Part shown: positions 60,401 through 64,000 of the stretch, piece by piece
Layout of the letters: each line of letters begins with the position of its first letter
Numbering within the stretch: the stretch's first letter is position 1
From: Paragonimus skrjabini miyazakii
Lineage: Eukaryota > Platyhelminthes > Trematoda > Plagiorchiida > Troglotrematidae
Length of the DNA: 64,000 nucleotides
Assembly: GCA_014338405.1 (NCBI GenBank)
Contig: JTDE01000169.1
Span: 173,101 to 237,100, forward strand
Reading direction: 5' to 3'
Made by a program: the position numbers and the translations under genes
Notes under the pieces: model-generated
Told to the model about the DNA's origin: nothing
Databases searched by the model: none
The model's input: only the letters and a program-made list of their open reading frames with translations

Positions 60401-61760
60401 CATTTGTTATATACGACACAAATAGCTTTTTATTTAATGACTGAATTATCAACGCTGGCTAATCTTGTGAGAGGACTTGACAAGTGTTTATGTTACTAAT
60501 TATGCCACGTCCCACATGTGATAGTCGGCTTGTTTTCACATTAACCATTTTACATATATGTTGCTTAATTCCGGTGTCACCGTTTGTTCTTCCACTGAAC
60601 AAAAATGTGTATACTGTTCATCAAAAGAAACGATATAGTAAAAGCTTTGCTAACCACATTAATAACATTGACTTCAACTGCTAGTTGGGCAAAGTTTTGT
60701 TTGAGTTCAATCCGTGACAAAGTTTTAGATCAGCAGCCTGTCATTAACAGCCCACACTTAATTGTGCATACTTCTAAAACCAAACGTGTCGTGAAAATCT
60801 GGCCGTGAACCTCGACTAATATTGCAGACATGTATTTTTCTGGTGATCCACGTTTTTAATTTGATGAGTTGTTAGACTCTGAAAATGAACCATAGTTTAT
60901 GCAGATTGGTTAAGCATCTTACCGGATCTAGTGTTCTGCAGTGAACAGTATGACATTTTACGCGAAAAGCTGTTGAAAACTGACGTTCATATAGCACTTC
61001 AAACGAGCTTATTGGCAAAAGTTGTCCCGAATAAGGATTACTACAATTTTACCAACTGATGTTTTTGATTCAAGCTATTAAATGCAACACTTCCGTTAAA
61101 CAAATCCCATTGAAAATGAACGAAATGCTGGTTCCGCTAAGTGACGTGTGGACTCAGTTTAGCAGGTGGGCTCTGTCCGGATACACTGCCAGTACTCTGC
61201 CATGCGCACAAAACGAGAACCCACGTAAACCACACTACCGTAGGCTAACAATTACAAGTCTACGTGAATTGTGCGTTTTTATATAGACCGAGGGGTACAT
61301 GCGTTGTTGATTAGTTTAGTAGAAGTGGAATAAAATGATGATTTTTGGGATTGGCATTACTCCATGCCCTTCTGAATGTGAAAAAACACTTTATAGTTGC
61401 TGTAATTTTAGACAGCATCAAGCTATGATGTTAGATCGGCGCCAAACGCATTCGATACAGAGGTTTTTGAGAAATTTTTGTGCATTCATCCGAGTCCCAG
61501 TTAAATAGGGTAATTATTCTGACGAATAATAAGACCGATTTTATATTCAAGATATTGTTAATTTTTGAGAGATATTTCTCGTTTCAATTTTATCGGTTGT
61601 GAAATTCAGCCGAAATCCCATTAATTGCTTGTGAGTTCATTTCGTAGATAGAATACAGCAAGTTATTCGTGTAGAAACTTTGGATGGAATTCACAATGAT
61701 TTATTTAAAAAGCCGTTTAATAATTTATGTGTGAAATGCGGTTGATAATTCTGTTTCTAT
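60401..61760. other. Intergenic DNA, no supported gene
   Basis: Frames of 66-75 codons without motifs. The first bases after 60340 are T-rich and may be the 3' untranslated end of the R2-like element. Confidence 0.4.
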
Positions 61761-62025
61761 GATGAGTAGTCAAGAAGTTAATTACCACTGAGTTGTATAC
61801 TGATAAAAGCTTATCGCGACTGTTGCACTCTCAAAAACAATTCAGTATGCCCCTTGCAAAACAAAGCAATAGACTCAAGTTTCGATTTTGCTCGAGTTCA
61901 CTGTTAATCCATACATTTGCTGTGACCGAGATTAGAAATCTAACCTTTATTTTACGACGTACGCAAGTTCATCACTGCACCCTGTAAATCGCATTAGGCA
62001 CGACCGAAATATAATGTGAAAACTC
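61761..62025 (-). repeat. Diverged full-length ribozyme-SINE copy
   Basis: The plus strand starts with GATGAGTAGTC, the inverted 3' end of the family, and continues through TTATCGCGACTGTTGCACTC, GCAATAGACTCAAGTTTCG and CGCATTAGGCACGACCGAAA at the head end. It therefore spans the whole SINE on the minus strand. In the hammerhead the segment GAAACTTGAGTC is kept, but the CTGANGA box is scrambled, so it is inactive. It is head-to-head with the next SINE. Confidence 0.8.
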
Positions 62026-62200
62026 AGTAACTTTCGTTTGAAAGAAATATTCGAGCTGATTGTTGTTTTCAATGGGTCTGTTAACTCAAATCGCTATAGG
62101 TATGAAAACCTGACAAGCCCAATCTGGGGTTAATACACCAATCATTGTCTGCTTTTGAGACGGTCGAGTAATCGGAGCATTGTTCACAAGCAAAAATGTT
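62026..62200. other. Spacer between head-to-head SINEs
   Basis: About 175 bp separating the heads of two opposite SINEs. No feature recognised. Confidence 0.5.
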
Positions 62201-62450
62201 TGAGCGTCCACATATAATTTGGTCGTGTCTATTTTGAAATCAGTGGCGCAAAGGTCAACACGGTTGCCTCGTGAAACCATGGCTGGAGTTTTAGTTCCCG
62301 CAGTGGAAACCAAATGCACTACTGATGAGCTGTTCTGATCACAGCAAAACTCGAGTCCTGATGCTTCTTTCCCAAAGGGACCAACTGGAAGGTTTATGGG
62401 AATGTGACAGCTGCGATCAATTGTGTGTGATTTTCAGTCTGTATCAATTC
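62201..62450 (+). repeat. Ribozyme-SINE copy, plus strand
   Basis: The head includes GAGCGTCCACATATAATTTG, GGTCGTGTCTATTTTG, CAGTGGCGCAAAGGTCAACA, CGGTTGCCTCGTGAAACC and a B-box-like GGAGTTTTAGTTCCCGC. The hammerhead region follows, then the body (GGGACCAACTGGAAGGTTT, GACAGCTGCGATCAATTG). The 3' end is diverged after about 62435. The CTGATGA box is consensus, but GAAA has become AAAA, so the ribozyme is expected to be inactive. Confidence 0.85.
62316..62364 (+). ncRNA. Decayed hammerhead ribozyme with compensatory stem II change
   Basis: GCACTA, then CTGATGA (perfect core), then stem II GCTGT-TCTGATC-ACAGC, then AAAA in place of GAAA, then CTCGAGTC and a shifted stem I partner (CTGATGC instead of TAGTGC). 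Compared with the other copies (GCTCT/AGAGC), one stem II pair has switched from C-G to G-C on both sides, keeping five pairs. Confidence 0.75.
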
Positions 62451-64000
62451 GAAGCCTTCGAGCAAGTGTTCATTGTGTTTAACTTGAAATGTTCAACGCA
62501 AACCAGATGCACTACACAATAAATTCAATGTATGGGTGTATAGATAAGTCCAACTAGGTGAGATAAAGGAATACGGACTCGTAATTCACTAGTATATTTC
62601 CTATTCCAAGTGTTAGTCAGTGTTTGTTAACACAGACTGGATAGTGATGGGTGGATTCAGTGTAAACGAAACAAACTTTCAGCAATCAGGTATGTTAATA
62701 GTAATCTGCAAAGCCTGTTGTGTTCTACTTCAATTTAATAATGAAAACCTATTTCTACCAAAACCCCTTCAGGAATATGGTTGTGTTTTGGAGAATGAAC
62801 TTATCCACTAGTTACAACCATGAAAATATCATATAAGATCAACTCAATGCTATTAATTAGGCTTGGTTGCAAACAACTCATTGTTTACATATACGCTCAT
62901 TATTTCAGTGGAGGTCTTATTAACGTGTGACAACCTGCTGACCTGAAATTACCAACAGAATTGTAAGTAAGTCAGACTGGATTGCGAAAGCAGAAATAGC
63001 TATAATATAACTGAGCATGAACGATTATTGACACTAGTTAAAAGAATACCAATCTGTAACGTTGAACGTGGCTGCATCAGTACCGAGTCGGTTAAATGAA
63101 AAATACTTTGACCGGATAATCCAATCACAGGCAAGCTCGTAGGACATCTGGAGGTACACTGTGAACAGAAAACCTGAAAGTTTACGCTCACACATTTGCA
63201 GACTGAAGAGTAAATTTGTGCTAGTCATCCGTGTGTTGGGGATTTGTCTGATTAACAATACAGAAATCTGAAACATTGAGTTCCCTTTATCCAGTTCATC
63301 AAGACGGTAAGAAGACATACATTGCGAGATGAAAGCATTTTGTTTATTCTCATTAATCGAGTACATAAAACATTCGGTTATGTAGGTTAAGCACGTAGCG
63401 ACGAAACAATGAAATGGGCGAACATCACATAAGTGTATTGGCACAAAGTGGCACATACGCAGAAGTTTAATAACGCCAATATAAGTGCATTTATATAACA
63501 TGTAAATGGCAGTGGTTCAAATATATGTGGAAAGCAAAAACTATAATAAAATGTTAGAACTTTTCAACATCCAGATAGCGCAGCAGAAGTGTCTTTAACA
63601 GTTGCGAATCACTGTGAGCCTGGCCACGACAGCCTCACCATACTGCGTTCATGGCACGGCACCAATGTAGCAAATAGTAGGTCAATAAAGCGTGCTGTTT
63701 ATTGTCGAACACTCCCGTGCTCATGACACGTGCGCGCTCGCGTTTATGAACTGAAATTCCAGTCTCATCGGAAATCATAAATCTGCCAATTTACTTATTA
63801 GTATGTACTTCTGTTCGATTTTGTGAGTATGGTCAACGCTTTCTTTTGTGGATTTTTCTTCCCATTTCTTTTCTGTTGGTTTCATTTCGTTGAGTAACGA
63901 CTCCTTCGATCGCTTGCGTTGTCCGCAATCCATCTGATATGAGCTTTGGCCATACCACACCACCGCGTCTCGATATTTCACTGAGTATCGGAATGATCGC
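62451..64000. other. Intergenic DNA, one unverified ORF
   Basis: Apart from the minus-strand frame at 63034-63501, listed separately, there are only short frames without motifs. No repeats recognised to the end of the window. Confidence 0.4.
63034..63501 (-). CDS. Unverified open reading frame, 155 codons
   Basis: This is the longest gap-free frame in the window, starting with ATG. It is cysteine- and serine-rich with two hydrophobic stretches (about residues 5-40) but no motif I recognise. With AT-rich composition, one frame of this size over 64 kb is near the chance expectation. No splice or poly(A) context decides it. A 63-codon minus-strand frame overlaps its lower end. Confidence 0.12.
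   Translation of the reverse strand: MLYKCTYIGVIKLLRMCHFVPIHLCDVRPFHCFVATCLTYITECFMYSINENKQNAFISQCMSSYRLDELDKGNSMFQISVLLIRQIPNTRMTSTNLLFSLQMCERKLSGFLFTVYLQMSYELACDWIIRSKYFSFNRLGTDAATFNVTDWYSFN

Overview
The window looks like gene-poor, repeat-rich chromosomal DNA from an invertebrate animal, most likely a parasitic flatworm. By eye it is AT-rich (roughly 37-38% GC), has stops in all frames, contains two runs of N (9220-10029 and 40957-41430), and shows no operon or ribosome-binding-site structure. I could not support any host protein-coding exon, rRNA or functional tRNA. The lineage guess rests on the mixture of decayed Penelope-like elements (PLEs), a Ty3-type gag fragment, a non-LTR element with a restriction-like endonuclease, and tRNA-derived SINEs carrying a hammerhead ribozyme. 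That mix is familiar from flatworms but not unique to them.

Layout. 1-6.8 kb: nothing recognised. 6.8 kb: a degraded SINE. 8.8-11.05 kb: a decayed PLE interrupted by the first N gap. 11.7 kb: a SINE. 13.15-13.6 kb: a GC-richer tract, probably repeat-derived. 16.8-18.4 kb: a second PLE (reverse transcriptase plus GIY-YIG endonuclease remnants) split by a second, foldback SINE family. 27.9-29.0 kb: a third PLE with its VDD catalytic motif still readable. 33.8 and 36.3 kb: two direct copies of an unknown 161-bp repeat. 37.55-37.86 kb (minus) and 48.30-48.60 kb (plus): two copies of a segment encoding the end of a CCHC zinc-knuckle ORF. 40.8 kb: a GC-rich edge at the second gap. 45.63-45.95 kb: a perfect 116-bp-arm palindrome made from a SINE, flanked by a 13-bp target-site duplication. 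47.1 kb: a PLE tail on the minus strand. 50.0-50.5 kb: a Ty3-type gag tail. 52.6-53.2 kb: two SINEs in the same orientation. 54.5 kb: a solo copy of the other SINE family. 57.3-57.6 kb: a PLE tail that is the uninterrupted counterpart of the 17.8-18.4 kb copy. 58.65-60.35 kb: the 3' half of an R2-like non-LTR retrotransposon. 61.8-62.45 kb: two head-to-head SINEs.

The main discovery candidate is the SINE family represented at about 6.9, 11.7, 45.8, 52.6, 53.1, 61.9 and 62.3 kb. Downstream of its tRNA-like head, the body contains a type I hammerhead ribozyme with a minimal stem III: paired stem I, CTGANGA, a 5-bp stem II, GAAA, a C-G closed tetraloop, and the GTC cleavage triplet. The 45.8 and 53.1 kb copies keep every core element. 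The 62.3 kb copy has a compensatory base-pair change in stem II. The same family produced the perfect palindrome, whose arms begin at the self-complementary hexamer GAGCTC at ribozyme stem II. A separate SINE family shows a similar foldback layout inside the PLE at 17.8-18.05 kb.

The elements form families of parasites rather than pathways. The PLEs, the R2-like element and the Ty3 element would once have encoded their own replication proteins. The SINEs encode none and must have borrowed a LINE or PLE machinery. Every protein-coding copy here is broken by stops, frameshifts or truncation.
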